DNA from: Trichobilharzia regenti
Lineage: Eukaryota; Platyhelminthes; Trematoda; Strigeidida; Schistosomatidae
DNA: 64,000 bases
Assembly: GCA_944472135.2 (NCBI GenBank)
Contig: OX235262.1
Coordinates: 40,289,804 to 40,353,803, forward strand
Direction: 5' to 3'
The notes below the pieces were generated by a model that ran no database searches, was not told the DNA's origin, and saw only the letters and a list, made by a program, of their open reading frames with translations. Made by a program: the position numbers and the translations under genes. Below, in pieces: positions 1 to 9,233 of this stretch. How positions within the stretch are numbered: the stretch's first letter is position 1; each line of letters opens with the position of its first letter.

Positions 1-121
1 TCACCAAGCTAAATGATTCGCAAATTCAATGTACCTCAAATTGATGTTAGATGGTTGGAGGTGGTTGATAAAAGGCCCTGAATTTAGATTTATTGCTCTT
101 TGGCACTCGTTAGGAGTGCAT

Positions 122-330
122 TGATGGTTCTGGGGTGAAATACTCTCCAAAAATGCTCTACATGTTCAAGGTTCGATTCCCGACCGGTGAGCTCTTAAAA
201 CCTTGCTTAGCCCGCAGTAAGGGCGGTAAGGAGAGGAGGTTGGGTGTGAGGATAGCAGCCCTATCGTTACTAGAATTTCTAAGGTTACAGTGTGAGACCT
301 TATGTGCTACTTGGAACAAAAAGGAATAAA
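122..330 (+). repeat. SINE family E copy, 5'-truncated
   Basis: A tRNA-derived short retroposon. A Pol III B-box (GGTTCGATTCCC) lies near 170-181. It is followed by the family body (gcccgcagtaagggcggtaa, then gttgggtgtgaggatagcag) and a tail near 296-330 resembling 'ccttatgtgctacttggaac' plus an A-rich end. The same body recurs near 22.5, 29.7, 30.0, 20.9 and 33.0 kb. The tail resembles the 3' end of the RTE LINE. Overlapping short reading frames are not genes. Confidence 0.7.
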
Positions 331-499
331 AGAGAAGCCCTCCTCATTAGTGCTTGCCCCCAATATGCGAGTAACTGATGCCGTCCCGGAGAATCAGACC
401 CGCGTCACTCAATACTACAATCAGGAACGTTACAATTTTGATGCATATATTGATTTGTCACTAGACTGTAACCAATGTTATGTGTGTTAGATTTGGTAC

Positions 500-838
500 T
501 GAGTGAATTTTCCATAATTGTGGGAAGTCGTGACCGGTAGGGTGCAGCAGGTTGAAGGTGTGGTAGCAACTTATCGAAGAAGATATTGCGAAGTGGTCGC
601 GCTATGTCATGAATTGGCAAAAGTTAGAATTCGTGGGCTGGCCATTGGATCGGGCCATGTCCCAGTGGCTTAATGGTCTACGAGCTCGCTAGCCCTATAA
701 CCAGAAGGTCGTGGCTTCGAACCCTGGCGGTGAGTGCAAACTGCTGACGAGTCTCAAGCTAGAACGGAACACCTAGCTGTTCAGTACTCCCAGCTCTCTT
801 ACTGATATCAGCTCATGATGAAATCCTCAAACCTATTC
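500..838 (+). repeat. SINE family B copy with hammerhead-like module
   Basis: A full-length or nearly full-length copy of the hammerhead-bearing family B. A non-tRNA leader (about 500-655) precedes a tRNA-like segment with A-box TGGCTTAATGG (666-676) and B-box-like GGCTTCGAACCC (713-724). A ribozyme-like module (739-787) and the family 3' end (ctgatatcagctcatgatga) follow. The same order occurs at 39.0-39.4 and 49.1-49.5 kb. Confidence 0.8.
739..787 (+). ncRNA. Hammerhead ribozyme-like motif (family B), defective
   Basis: Order: AACTG (739-743), core CTGACGA (744-750, fits CUGANGA), a short stem-loop ending in GAAC, then GGAA (766-769) where GAAA is required, then a stem III-like block, TT and CAGTA (782-786). 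The second invariant core is mutated, so this copy should be inactive. Confidence 0.55.
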
Positions 839-1475
839 AATAATAGATGACGAATTGGTTAACACAGTAGGATATAGACTGTAAGCACAGATAAGCAGTG
901 GGAAGTAATCTTAGTGGACGTTAAAAGCAAAACAGCTAACTTGTCTTATTAGCACAAGGGATGAAATTTCGGTTTTGGAATTGACTGTTAATGGGTTCAA
1001 ATCTTAATAGAAATATCATCACCAACTAAATGTCTTTTCAACTGAGAAAAGTTTAAAATGCGATGAAAAGAACTTCATAGATTTTTTTCCTAACCTTTCT
1101 ATTTTTAGGCATAAACGCTAAAGTTGAGTATATTTTCTTCAAATAAACAGTTTACTTAGATCAACTCCTGGTTTACAAACAACATGTATTCGAATATGTT
1201 ATATAATGGTGAAACGTTGGCAGTGTTTTATCTCATAGACTGTGAAAAAAGAATCAATCCAAAGTAGATGAAGATATCAAACACGCCACCTCATTCTAAA
1301 TAACAGTCGCTCCTATAACACAAAAATTAGAAATTATGTAAATGAATCGGTAATCCAACGTAGAATTGGTTCTTTTACCAGTCACTAATAAAAAGTCTGA
1401 TTTGATTTGAATTTACTTAAAGTATTCTCGGCATTTATTCGAGTAACTTTGAATTTCCCGTTATTTTTTTTTGTA
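839..1475. other. Unassigned AT-rich interval
   Basis: No coding exon or clear transposon was recognised. A weak B-box-like GGGTTCAAATC near 994-1004 may be a very decayed SINE. Otherwise I see nothing. Confidence 0.5.
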
Positions 1476-1479
1476 GTAT

Positions 1480-2555
1480 TTTAACGGCATTGTCACCAAC
1501 AATACTTTTCAAAAAAACGGAATTTTCAGCAAGTAATACAATATTGCATCCAGCTTTCTGATTACATAATACAGGGGGTGACAATTAAACAGGGCACTCA
1601 CACTGATAATATTGTTCGATAAGAATATGAACATAAAATTAAAATTGAAGTGGAAATATTAACATCTATGTAATAATGGACGAGAGAATTGAAAGTACCT
1701 TTTATTCAGTGTTCCTTAATAAGTTAGTAATCACATGTCTAACACACTTTTACCAATCACATGAAATGCATACAAAATAAGGTATCCTAGAGTTTCCACA
1801 CTTAATAATCCGAACACAAAGTCTTCCATAATCGATTCACGTCCCGTCTGATGAGATTCAAGAGGGGAGTCGTGTACTGAGACGCTACTCATAGTCCAAC
1901 ACGATAGTATTCGCCAACTCCTAGCATGACTTCTCTATCTACAACAAGATTAACAAGTTGGTTTCTTTGATTGGATACTACACTTCCTTCAAGGGTGCAG
2001 TTACGCCTTGATGACTAGTTCCAACTAACACGAAACCTAGGTTTAGCCCAGACTTCCTGTGACCGATTGCCTCAAACCATCTAACAAATTGGTTTACCGA
2101 CACACCACTCACTCTACAAACAGCGTTTCGTGTCCCTCGCAATGTAACAAGGTGTTTCCTAAGACGCCGAAGAAAGATTAAGTGGGAAGCGATAATGACG
2201 AATCGGTAGAAAACAAGGATTAACAAACTGTAGATGTAGAGGTTGAGTGATCCCAGACTATCTAATCTACCTTATGTAGAAGACTAGATGAAATACTTTT
2301 TTTAGAAATCAATAGGAAAGGTCAGAGGAAAGACACAACCCGAAGTATTTAACACTCTACGTAGTTTCAACTTCGCTGTCATGTATTTGATAGTAGAATC
2401 ATAGGAACGAACAAGTTCACGTCCGTGCTTGTGTTTGAAAGTGAAAGCAACCACCTGACATTTGGAGGGACTTAGATTAAGACCATTTGAAAAGGATAAC
2501 TGATCAATTTTTGATAAAAAGTTATTGATTTTGGAGAAATCTGACAGAACTTGTC
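1480..2555 (-). pseudogene. Non-LTR LINE 'L-D', copy 1 (RT C-terminal part and 3' end)
   Basis: Read on the minus strand, 2555-2280 gives a reverse-transcriptase thumb-like stretch (NGLNLSPSKCQVVAFTF, typical of jockey/CR1/R1-type RTs), followed by a decayed C-terminal region matching the better copy at 13.9-14.2 kb (there LARTIVDRHLDSCKKLANII...). The 3' UTR lies at 1480-1690 and contains 'gctgaaaattcc', shared with the SINE D tail. A SINE C fragment interrupts it at 1965-2081. It abuts the palindrome at about 2550. The clade is uncertain. The coding frame is broken by stops and frameshifts. Confidence 0.65.
1965..2081 (+). repeat. SINE family C 3' fragment inserted in LINE L-D
   Basis: Matches family C at 38.7 kb ('ccttcaagg-tgcag-tacgcc-tgatga', 'caac-aacacgaaac', 'cttcctg-tgattgcctc'). 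It is flanked by TAACAAGTTGGTTT (1951-1964) and TAACAAATTGGTTT (2082-2095), a 14-bp target-site duplication with one mismatch. A hammerhead-like stem with GAAA is retained. Confidence 0.75.
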
Positions 2556-2571
2556 AGCTGAATACTCTACA

Positions 2572-3294
2572 TACATTGGGAGATATAAGACTGATAAGTA
2601 AACAAACTACATAGAATTAATCATGCAGAAAGACACGTACGAATCTTTTCCAGGTCATGTTCAAATAGATAAAGGGAGAGAGTGTGAGAGATCAAAATTA
2701 AGATAAATTGCATTACGCTTCAATTGCATCACTTAGATAAACAATTAGTCACTAGGGAATATAAGGAGAATTGCAAACAGACTAATATCAATAGTAATAG
2801 TTATAATAACAGTTTTAATAGTGAGTTAAGATAATCTTACTGATAAAGCATAGTTTTAGATGAATCAAGAATAATAATAATAATAATGGTAATAATAATA
2901 ACAATAATAGTAAGAAGAAGAGTTAGAATAATAACAATAATAGCTCTTCTTCTTACTATTATTGTTATTATTATTACCATTATTATTATTATTATTCTTG
3001 ATTCATCTAAAACTATGCTTTATCAGTAAGATTATCTTAACTCACTATTAAAACTGTTATTATAACTATTACTATTGATATTAGTCTGTTTGCAATTCTC
3101 CTTATATTCCCTAGTGACTAATTGTTTATCTAAGTGATGCAATTGAAGCGTAATGCAATTTATCTTAATTTTGATCTCTCACACTCTCTCCCTTTATCTA
3201 TTTGAACATGACCTGGAAAAGATTCGTACGTGTCTTTCTGCATGATTAATTCTATGTAGTTTGTTTACTTATCAGTCTTATATCTCCCAATGTA
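2572..3294. repeat. Perfect palindrome, 351-bp arms with 21-nt spacer
   Basis: Left arm 2572-2922 and right arm 2944-3294 are exact reverse complements wherever I checked, line by line. The spacer is 2923-2943. Arms are AT-rich with (TAA)n-like runs next to the spacer and no coding potential. Homology resumes outside with a gap: about 25 bp near 2546-2571 match the region just right of an extra (TA)-rich block at 3295-3320. It sits between LINE L-D (left) and a PLE-2 copy (right). Confidence 0.95.
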
Positions 3295-3391
3295 ATTTCA
3301 AAAGTATATATATCCGTGTATGTAGAGTATTCAGCTGACGAGTTCTACCGAAATTTGATGAATTCATTAAATCTTGCCTTATTAACCTTTA

Positions 3392-4111
3392 TTGCTTGTT
3401 TTAAATTCGTATCGGGAAATAAATGTTTTCAAGTCTGACAGAGAAGAACCCCAATGGAAACAGTCATATCATTGGCATACTGAACAAAATCTACTCTTAA
3501 GGAAGACACTGCTCGAGAATGGCTACCCACCCCGTTTTATAGACAAGCATATTAAGCCTAAGACTTACAAAGAACAACCCACTACAGTGCAGAAGAAGAT
3601 GGTCTACATGAATGTACCCTTCAAAGGTGACCTTCTGGCTGACACCTTGAAGAAGAGGATATCTACTGCTCTAAGAAGGACATTCTTCGCTGCCACACTA
3701 CGACTGACATTTTCCTCCCGGCCATTGTTCTTCAACTACTCTAAAGATAAACTATCGCATTTGACCACTTCCATATGTATCTACCAATTCACCTGCTCTT
3801 GCGGAGCGAGGTATATAGGTCGTTCGATGCGAGTTTTATCTAAAAGAGTTCAAGAACACTATCCCGCCTGGCTACGGAAAGGTAACAATGGGGCAATAAG
3901 GAGCGCCATTATTGAGCATATACTCAACACTGGTCATTCGATTTGCAAGGAGAAGTCATTCAAAGTCATCTATAAAGTCAAAAGAAGCCTTCCAAAATCG
4001 ACAAGCTTCCGTATACTTTCTATTGCCGAAGCCTTAGCGATTTGGATAGAAAAGCCTGAATTATGCACACAGAAGAAACTTCTCCACCCCCTCCTACTAC
4101 CGTGGGTTTAA
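3392..4111 (+). CDS. PLE-2 C-terminal part: GIY-YIG endonuclease domain, open over 239 codons
   Basis: C-terminal portion of a Penelope-like retroelement polyprotein. In these elements an RT is followed by a GIY-YIG nickase that opens the target. The RT is missing here (5' truncation). Residues about 20-110 are the RT-EN linker ('LLENGYPPRFIDKHIKP' and 'PFKGDLLADTLKKRISTALRR' are PLE hallmarks). Residues about 125-175 hold the nuclease: IYQFTCSCGARYIGRS carries the CxC pair and the Y-IG signature, followed by RVQEHYPAWL and the IIEHILNTGH segment. The C-terminus FRILSIAEALAIWIEKPELCTQ ends in LPWV, as PLEs do. The first ATG is arbitrary, since the frame enters from upstream. It is the least decayed PLE-2 endonuclease here, but with no RT it cannot be autonomous. 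Confidence 0.85.
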   Translation: MLVLNSYREINVFKSDREEPQWKQSYHWHTEQNLLLRKTLLENGYPPRFIDKHIKPKTYKEQPTTVQKKMVYMNVPFKGDLLADTLKKRISTALRRTFFAATLRLTFSSRPLFFNYSKDKLSHLTTSICIYQFTCSCGARYIGRSMRVLSKRVQEHYPAWLRKGNNGAIRSAIIEHILNTGHSICKEKSFKVIYKVKRSLPKSTSFRILSIAEALAIWIEKPELCTQKKLLHPLLLPWV

Positions 4112-4570
4112 TTTCAAGTTCATCTGTCATCAACATTTTGTTATCAAAATTTTTTTGCAATATTCGTATAATAATTTTTAGTAAATAACCCATTCAATCT
4201 TTTCACCTATTATCTAGTTTATTTTCATAATTGTCTCCATACTCCTTCACGAACATCTAATCTTTCTAAACATGTCTATATTACGTAACCCTACTCACAT
4301 CTTACCAATTTTCACCCCACTTAGTTACAACTTTGATTATTAATCACACAATTTAATTTCTTTATTATTTTGATGATGTAATCAACAACCCACACTAACT
4401 GTTATTTTGATTTTGATTTTGACAAACCTTATGTACACACACACACACACAAAATTAATTGTATATATTTGCGACTGTACAGCTAAGAGAATGAATTCGC
4501 CGAAAAGAGACTCTTCGCTGAACTAATTTGTTCTTATTTCAATGTCTTAATGGGTATTTTTCGCGAATTA
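4112..4570 (+). mobile_element. PLE-2 3' UTR and conserved 3'-terminal hairpins
   Basis: AT-rich trailer with an (AC)n run (about 4435-4451), then the conserved PLE-2 end. Stem CAGC (4480-4483)/GCTG (4517-4520) encloses a GAA-TGAA-TTC hairpin (4489-4498), GAAA (4502-4505) and an AGAG-A-CTCT hairpin. The same end is seen near 45.75, 50.85 and 59.92 kb, and inverted near 49.67 kb. Confidence 0.75.
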
Positions 4571-5831
4571 AAAATCTACTTCGTCAGAATGAGGCGCAAG
4601 TCATGTAAGAATAAAGAAGATAAAAAAAAAGGAAGAAGAACAGCATGTTGAGCAATACCAACTATAATAAGCAAAGTTGTGGAAGACTTTGTATACCGCT
4701 TCCTATCAGAAAAGTAAGGATGTAACTGTTTCTTTATACAGCACCCTGCTTGTGTCGCAGCAGGCTTGTTTCACAAAATAGGCCCAGGTACAGAATCAAA
4801 GGCATATGTGTAATCAGGGAAAGCACATCGAACGAATGTAGCGCCCCTTATCTTAATTAAAGACAATATTATTTTTCGAACCTTTATTAGACCAAAACAC
4901 TTTGACATGAGAATGATGTCATTTTTTTGATGGTAGCTAAAAGTGGACTGTATTTCGTCCTATTTTTGACCCATCAGTATGATGTGCTAGTCTCCTTAGT
5001 GAGAACACCATTACTCTCTGAGAGTAGTTAGTCGCTTAGTTTGTCTAATCAGGAGAATCAGTGTTAAAGTATGAATAAAAAACTTTCAGTCCTTAATATT
5101 TTTTCATCACCCACAGTCAAGTGTGATTCAGGGATCACTGATTACCGATTATACAAATCACACTCTATTGATGTTGAATCACTTGTTTTGGTGTTTCTTA
5201 TGCATATATATATATATATGTATATACAAACAAGCTCAAGACGAACAACGATTTCACGCTGAATAACTTTCTGTTTCTATAAGCTCTCTTGTTGTTGTTT
5301 TTTTTTTGGTTTTTTTTAAATCGACATACAAAATTCTTTTTCTTCTCTCCCTGGATATGTTCTTTCCTTGTGTAGTTTTATTCCTTCACAGGATAAAGAC
5401 AAAAGCAGATTACAAGAACAAAAGCCAATTGATTATGAATTATGTAAGTCAGCGATTATGTAATAAACACTACACATCAGCTCATGTCTTCATCATTTTT
5501 TTTAAACTGTATGGATTATAATAACTTTGAGGCAGAAGAATAAAAGACTGTTTAAGATTGCTAACTTGTATTTTTTTAATCTATATTTCTGAAGAAAGAA
5601 AGATATTTACTGTAGTCAGGTTTAGTTTGACTTTTATAATGAGAAGCAAAGTTAACAATATGCGTAATTTTAGCTTGCTTAGAAGAATTTCATAATTTAA
5701 GACAGGGGTAAAATTAGAGGTTGGAATTTCCTACCTTAAACAATAGAATATTTAGGTGGCTTTATGGTGTATCCTTCTGGATATGTGTGCATGTGTGTGT
5801 GTGTCTTTTGGTAGGGACACTAGTGTTGTGA
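4571..5831. other. Unassigned AT-rich interval
   Basis: I see no recognisable exon, RNA or element. Short (TA)n tract near 5202-5219, T-rich run near 5290-5318 and a (TG)n run near 5790. Small open frames here have low-complexity translations. Confidence 0.5.
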
Positions 5832-5846
5832 TGACGTCATATAAAA
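5832..5846 (+). promoter_or_regulatory. CRE palindrome abutting a TATA-like box
   Basis: TGACGTCA (5832-5839) is immediately followed by TATAAAA (5840-5846), about 50 bp upstream of the first recognisable PLE-1 coding. The two motifs are seen directly. That they form a promoter is inference; chance is possible in AT-rich DNA. Confidence 0.3.
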
Positions 5847-5894
5847 ATGGGCTTATGATAAATATTTCCATAATGACAAAAGTCGTCAATATTG

Positions 5895-7582
5895 TGACCT
5901 GAAAAAGGCTCAGGAGTCGTGCTAATGGACAAAGATGACGACATCACAAGGTTGAAAACTGCGTTAAATGACCCTTTGAGGTTTAAAGTTAATGAAATAT
6001 CAGACAGACGCAGCTTAAAAACGTATCAAAAACGTATTGAGAGATCTCTCAAAGAAGAAATTGATTGATAACAATACGTACAATGAATTGAAACCCTGAG
6101 GGTCCCGTCGGCTGCAAACACAAATGACCTTTCAAAGACACACAAAAGAGTCCCCCGAAACCTATACTTTTGACGATCAACTCGCCTTAGCATAAAGTTG
6201 CTCGTTGGCTTGCAGAGAAGTAGGAACCCATTCGACACAACGGTTGGCCATGCACACTATGAAAGACATTTCATTTCGTCGAAAGTGTGAACCACATGAA
6301 CGTTTCATTCAATTACACGGTGTCATTTGATGTGGCCTCCTCGTTTACAAGGATCCCAATCAATAAAACCATAGTGATAATTCGTCAGCCGTCTGATCTT
6401 CTCCCACTCCCGGTGATCGAACTCAAACGCCTAATGCTAATGTGTACCATGGATGTACAATTCCAGTTCAGTAACACCCTTTGCCTCCAAATAGATGGTG
6501 TAGCTATGGACAGTCCACCTAACCCTGTTTTAACAGATATCTTCATGTTTAACCTATAGAAAACAAAGTGGAAGCATGCAATCGACGAAACAACTTTGCA
6601 TTGTTGATATGTTGATGACACATTTGTAGTGTACAACAATGAAAGTCATGCTTCCACCTACTCGGATTATTCAACCAGGTAAATACAATTATTGAATTGA
6701 ATTACTGAATCATCACTCACTGAGAAATGCAGGTACATCCAGTTGGCGAGTCCCAAATAGGACGAAATGCGCATCCTAGATTCCACTGCTAGCCACCATC
6801 CACCAATTGTATACAGGTAAATGCAAATTTTGAATTTACTATGGAACATGAAAATGGTGGAAAATTCCATTTCCTCGACATTGCCATGCAACGCCTAGAA
6901 GATGGTAGTCTCCAGAAGTCAATTTACCGAAAGCCGACATGGAATGGACAATACATTTCAAAAGTTTTTGTCTAAATAGCTTCAAACGAGCACTAGTCAA
7001 GACTTTGTATTATAAAGCGAGGAGAATATGCACTGCAGAGAAATTAAAGGGGGGATTTACGATTTTCGAAAAGATGTTGAAAAACAACGGTTATCCTCAA
7101 AGATTCATTAACAAATATGTAAGATGTCTTCATTCAGTTCGATATTAAAGATGGAAATATTGCAGCAATAGTCAACAAAAGGTTCAGTTGGTTCCAGTTT
7201 ATCGGACAACAGGCTCCTTGGTGCAACCAAAAGTCGACAGATACTCTTCTCATGTTAACTCCAACTGTGTATAAAACTTTACATGTATCTGCAGGAGCAG
7301 TTACATTAGGGAAACAGAAAAAGGGAAAAATCTACGATTTTCTGGACATGTACCAGAAAGCCTACGCCTCAAGACAACAAACACTTACAATAGTGCCATC
7401 ACCAGGCTTCTCCTTGATACGACGCATGGGGTAGAAATTTCGAAATCCTTTAAAATTATCAATGGACAAAATAGTTTACCTTTCCTCAGATTTGCCGAAG
7501 CAATCTCAATCAAACGCCTGAAACTCAATTTATGTGTTCAGAAAGAAGCAGTTATCAGTTTTTCTTTGCCCTGGTAACTGGA
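5895..7582 (+). pseudogene. PLE-1 reverse transcriptase + GIY-YIG endonuclease, broken
   Basis: Decayed Penelope-like polyprotein. N-terminal linker near 5911-6060 (VLMDKDDDITRLKTALNDP). RT palm 6305-6660: FDVASSFTRIPINKT, QIDGVAMDSPPNPVLTDIF, then YVDDTFVVYNNESHAS with the catalytic YVDD. The frame resumes after a SINE A insertion with FHFLDIAMQRLEDGSLQKS-IYRKPTWNGQY. The RT-EN linker follows (LKNNGYPQRFINKY, 'DGNIAAIVNKRF'). The GIY-YIG core is mostly deleted: 'LHVSAGA' jumps to a late segment near 7310. The terminal 'FAEA-SIKRLKLNLCVQK...LPW' stretch survives at 7490-7576 in shifted frames. Stops and frameshifts throughout. Confidence 0.8.
6699..6813 (+). repeat. SINE family A fragment nested in PLE-1 RT
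   Basis: Carries the hammerhead half of family A: 'gtacatccagttggcgag', 'tcccaaataggacgaaatgc', 'gattccactgctag'. Flanks 6676-6698 and 6814-6836 (CAGGTAAAT.CAA..TTGAATT) match at 20 of 23 positions, a target-site duplication. Core is TTGGCGA instead of CUGANGA, so cleavage is unlikely. Confidence 0.8.
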
Positions 7583-7995
7583 TGTCTTTATCCTCTCGTT
7601 CATTTCCTTACATAATCCTTGGCTTCAACCTCGCCCCTTTGATAAACCGTAATTTTGCTTGTCTCTAGTTTCTATGAGTTCAGTTGAACTAAGTACATTG
7701 TCATCCAATTTATTAGTTACTCGTCATATTGCGTAACCCCCATCTTTATTATGTAACTCCTTCACCAATGTATGCATACATTGGTTTTGTCTAAACTTGA
7801 ACTCTTTGGGTAAAAAGTATGTAAGTGTAATTTTCTGAGCACTGTTCATTAAGTTCAGAACCTCCTATCAACTGACATCATGTAGAATTTGCAAATATGT
7901 TAAAATTGTTTCTGTGCATAAACTAAATAATTTATTTAGGCTGTAAGCAGGCGATAAGAAGATAACGAAATAAATGATGGTGCCTTTTAATTCCG
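7583..7995 (+). mobile_element. PLE-1 3' UTR and 3' end
   Basis: Matches the trailers at 12.25-12.45 and 61.47-61.76 kb ('gagcactgttcattaagttc', 'catgtagaatttgcaaatat', 'aaaattgttctgtgcataaa'). The last ~50 bp hold a conserved GATAAGA/GATGAGA...GAAA block that faintly resembles a hammerhead core. Confidence 0.65.
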
Positions 7996-8224
7996 AAAAA
8001 AACTGTTGTTCATGCTTAATTCAAATTCCGATAAAAAAAACAGGTATCAATCTTCTCTCACTCTGGTAAATGGATATCCTTACTATCTCTTTTATTGGAT
8101 TGCGTAATCCCTGGCTTTAACTTCTTCCTCTTCCATACTACAATGTTTTGTTTCTATAATTTCATTTGAACTCATCACATTGTTGCTCAACATCTTAGGT
8201 ACTCATAGTCTACTTATTGTTGTT

Positions 8225-8970
8225 TTGATGTGGTTTTGTTCTCCGGGCTGGATGGTTAGTTTGCGAAGCTTTCATCGCCCTACTGGGTGACATCTTCAGC
8301 GCATACTTCAATTTATTGAAGTGAGCTTTTAGGTTTCTCCACGAGTTTATTAATCATTCCTCCTGGTGACCACCTTGGACGTGATTGGTTGTTTATGTGT
8401 GTTTTCACACCTTCTAGGTTACTTGTGTTGGAACTGATTGTTTCTGTGACTTGAACTTTGACCCTTATTGGTTGATAAATTTTGTCTATCTCTATGTGTC
8501 TATTGATTGATGATTCACTGGAATGCCAAGCTTCTAAAAATTCTCTAGCATTCTTGTTATTTCCTTTGTCTAATATTTGAACGTTGTCCCAGTCGAATTG
8601 ATGTCCGTGGTTGTCTGTGTGCAGTGAAATGAGGGAGTGTATATCATGTCTTTTGATGGCTAGCTTATGTTCGTGGATACGAAGACGAAGGGGACGTCCA
8701 ATTTGGCCAATGTAGTGTTTTTCACAGTTGTTACAGTTTATTTTGTAGATGATGTTGGTTTTGTCTTCTTTTGCTGTTGAGTCTTTTGGTTGACATAGAA
8801 TTGAGTGCAGCGACTTTGTTGGTTTGTGTACGACGTCAATTCCTAAAGGTTTGAAGAGCGCTGAAGATGTCACCCAGTTGGGCGATGAAAGCTTCGCAAA
8901 CTAACCATCCAGCTCAGAGAACAAAACCACATCAAAATTATCCACCTGAGCTACAAATCTTCTCTATCAT
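8225..8970 (-). mobile_element. Short PLE-3 insertion with 80-bp inverted repeats and TSD
   Basis: Flanked by ACTTATTGTTGTT at 8212-8224 and 8971-8983, an exact 13-bp target-site duplication. Inverted repeats 8223-8302 and 8858-8937 differ at only a few positions. The payload is one minus-strand GIY-YIG frame; there is no RT. Related decayed copies lie at 21.95-22.25, 23.52-23.80 and 28.48-28.99 kb. Confidence 0.85.
8313..8873 (-). CDS. GIY-YIG endonuclease frame of PLE-3, open over 186 codons
   Basis: Encodes the C-terminal nuclease module of a PLE lineage distinct from PLE-2. Residues about 40-100: NIIYKINCNNCEKHYIGQIG contains the C-x2-C pair and Y-IG signature, followed by RPLRLRIHEHKLAIKRHD and the HTDNHGHQFDWDNVQIL block. 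A further 80 residues (HSSESSINRHIEIDKIYQPI) form the C-terminal extension. The start ATG sits inside the inverted repeat, so it is probably not native. The unbroken frame suggests recent insertion. It needs an RT in trans. Confidence 0.85.
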   Translation of the reverse strand: MTSSALFKPLGIDVVHKPTKSLHSILCQPKDSTAKEDKTNIIYKINCNNCEKHYIGQIGRPLRLRIHEHKLAIKRHDIHSLISLHTDNHGHQFDWDNVQILDKGNNKNAREFLEAWHSSESSINRHIEIDKIYQPIRVKVQVTETISSNTSNLEGVKTHINNQSRPRWSPGGMINKLVEKPKSSLQ

Positions 8971-9233
8971 ACTTATTGTTGTTACTACTCAACTGATTTG
9001 CCAATGTATCGAAGCCTCTGTCTTTTTTGACGTAGACTTTCAGTGTTTATCAACGAAAACACATAAACCCAATAATCCTTTACGCCCTTCAACACATAAA
9101 CTTAGTAGAATTATTGCAGTCGAAACACAATTTCGTAAGAAGATAATAAAATCCACATTTCAATTGGCTGGTTATCTTGATGACATTAATATTATGAATA
9201 AAAATATGTACTCCTTTAATGTAAACACTTTAG

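Larger units (their letters stand above)
8025..9015 (+). mobile_element. Second PLE-1 3' UTR, split by a PLE-3 insertion
   Basis: 8025-8211 resembles 7560-7740 ('cttccc...ctggtaaatggata', 'gcgtaatccctggctttaac', 'cacattgttgctcaacat'). The sequence resumes after 8983. A 13-bp duplication marks the PLE-3 entry point. Confidence 0.5.

Noticed and set aside
2881..3000. A CRISPR-like or short tandem array suggested by repeated TAA/ATT units
   Set aside because: It is a microsatellite-like run mirrored by the palindrome; no spaced direct repeats.
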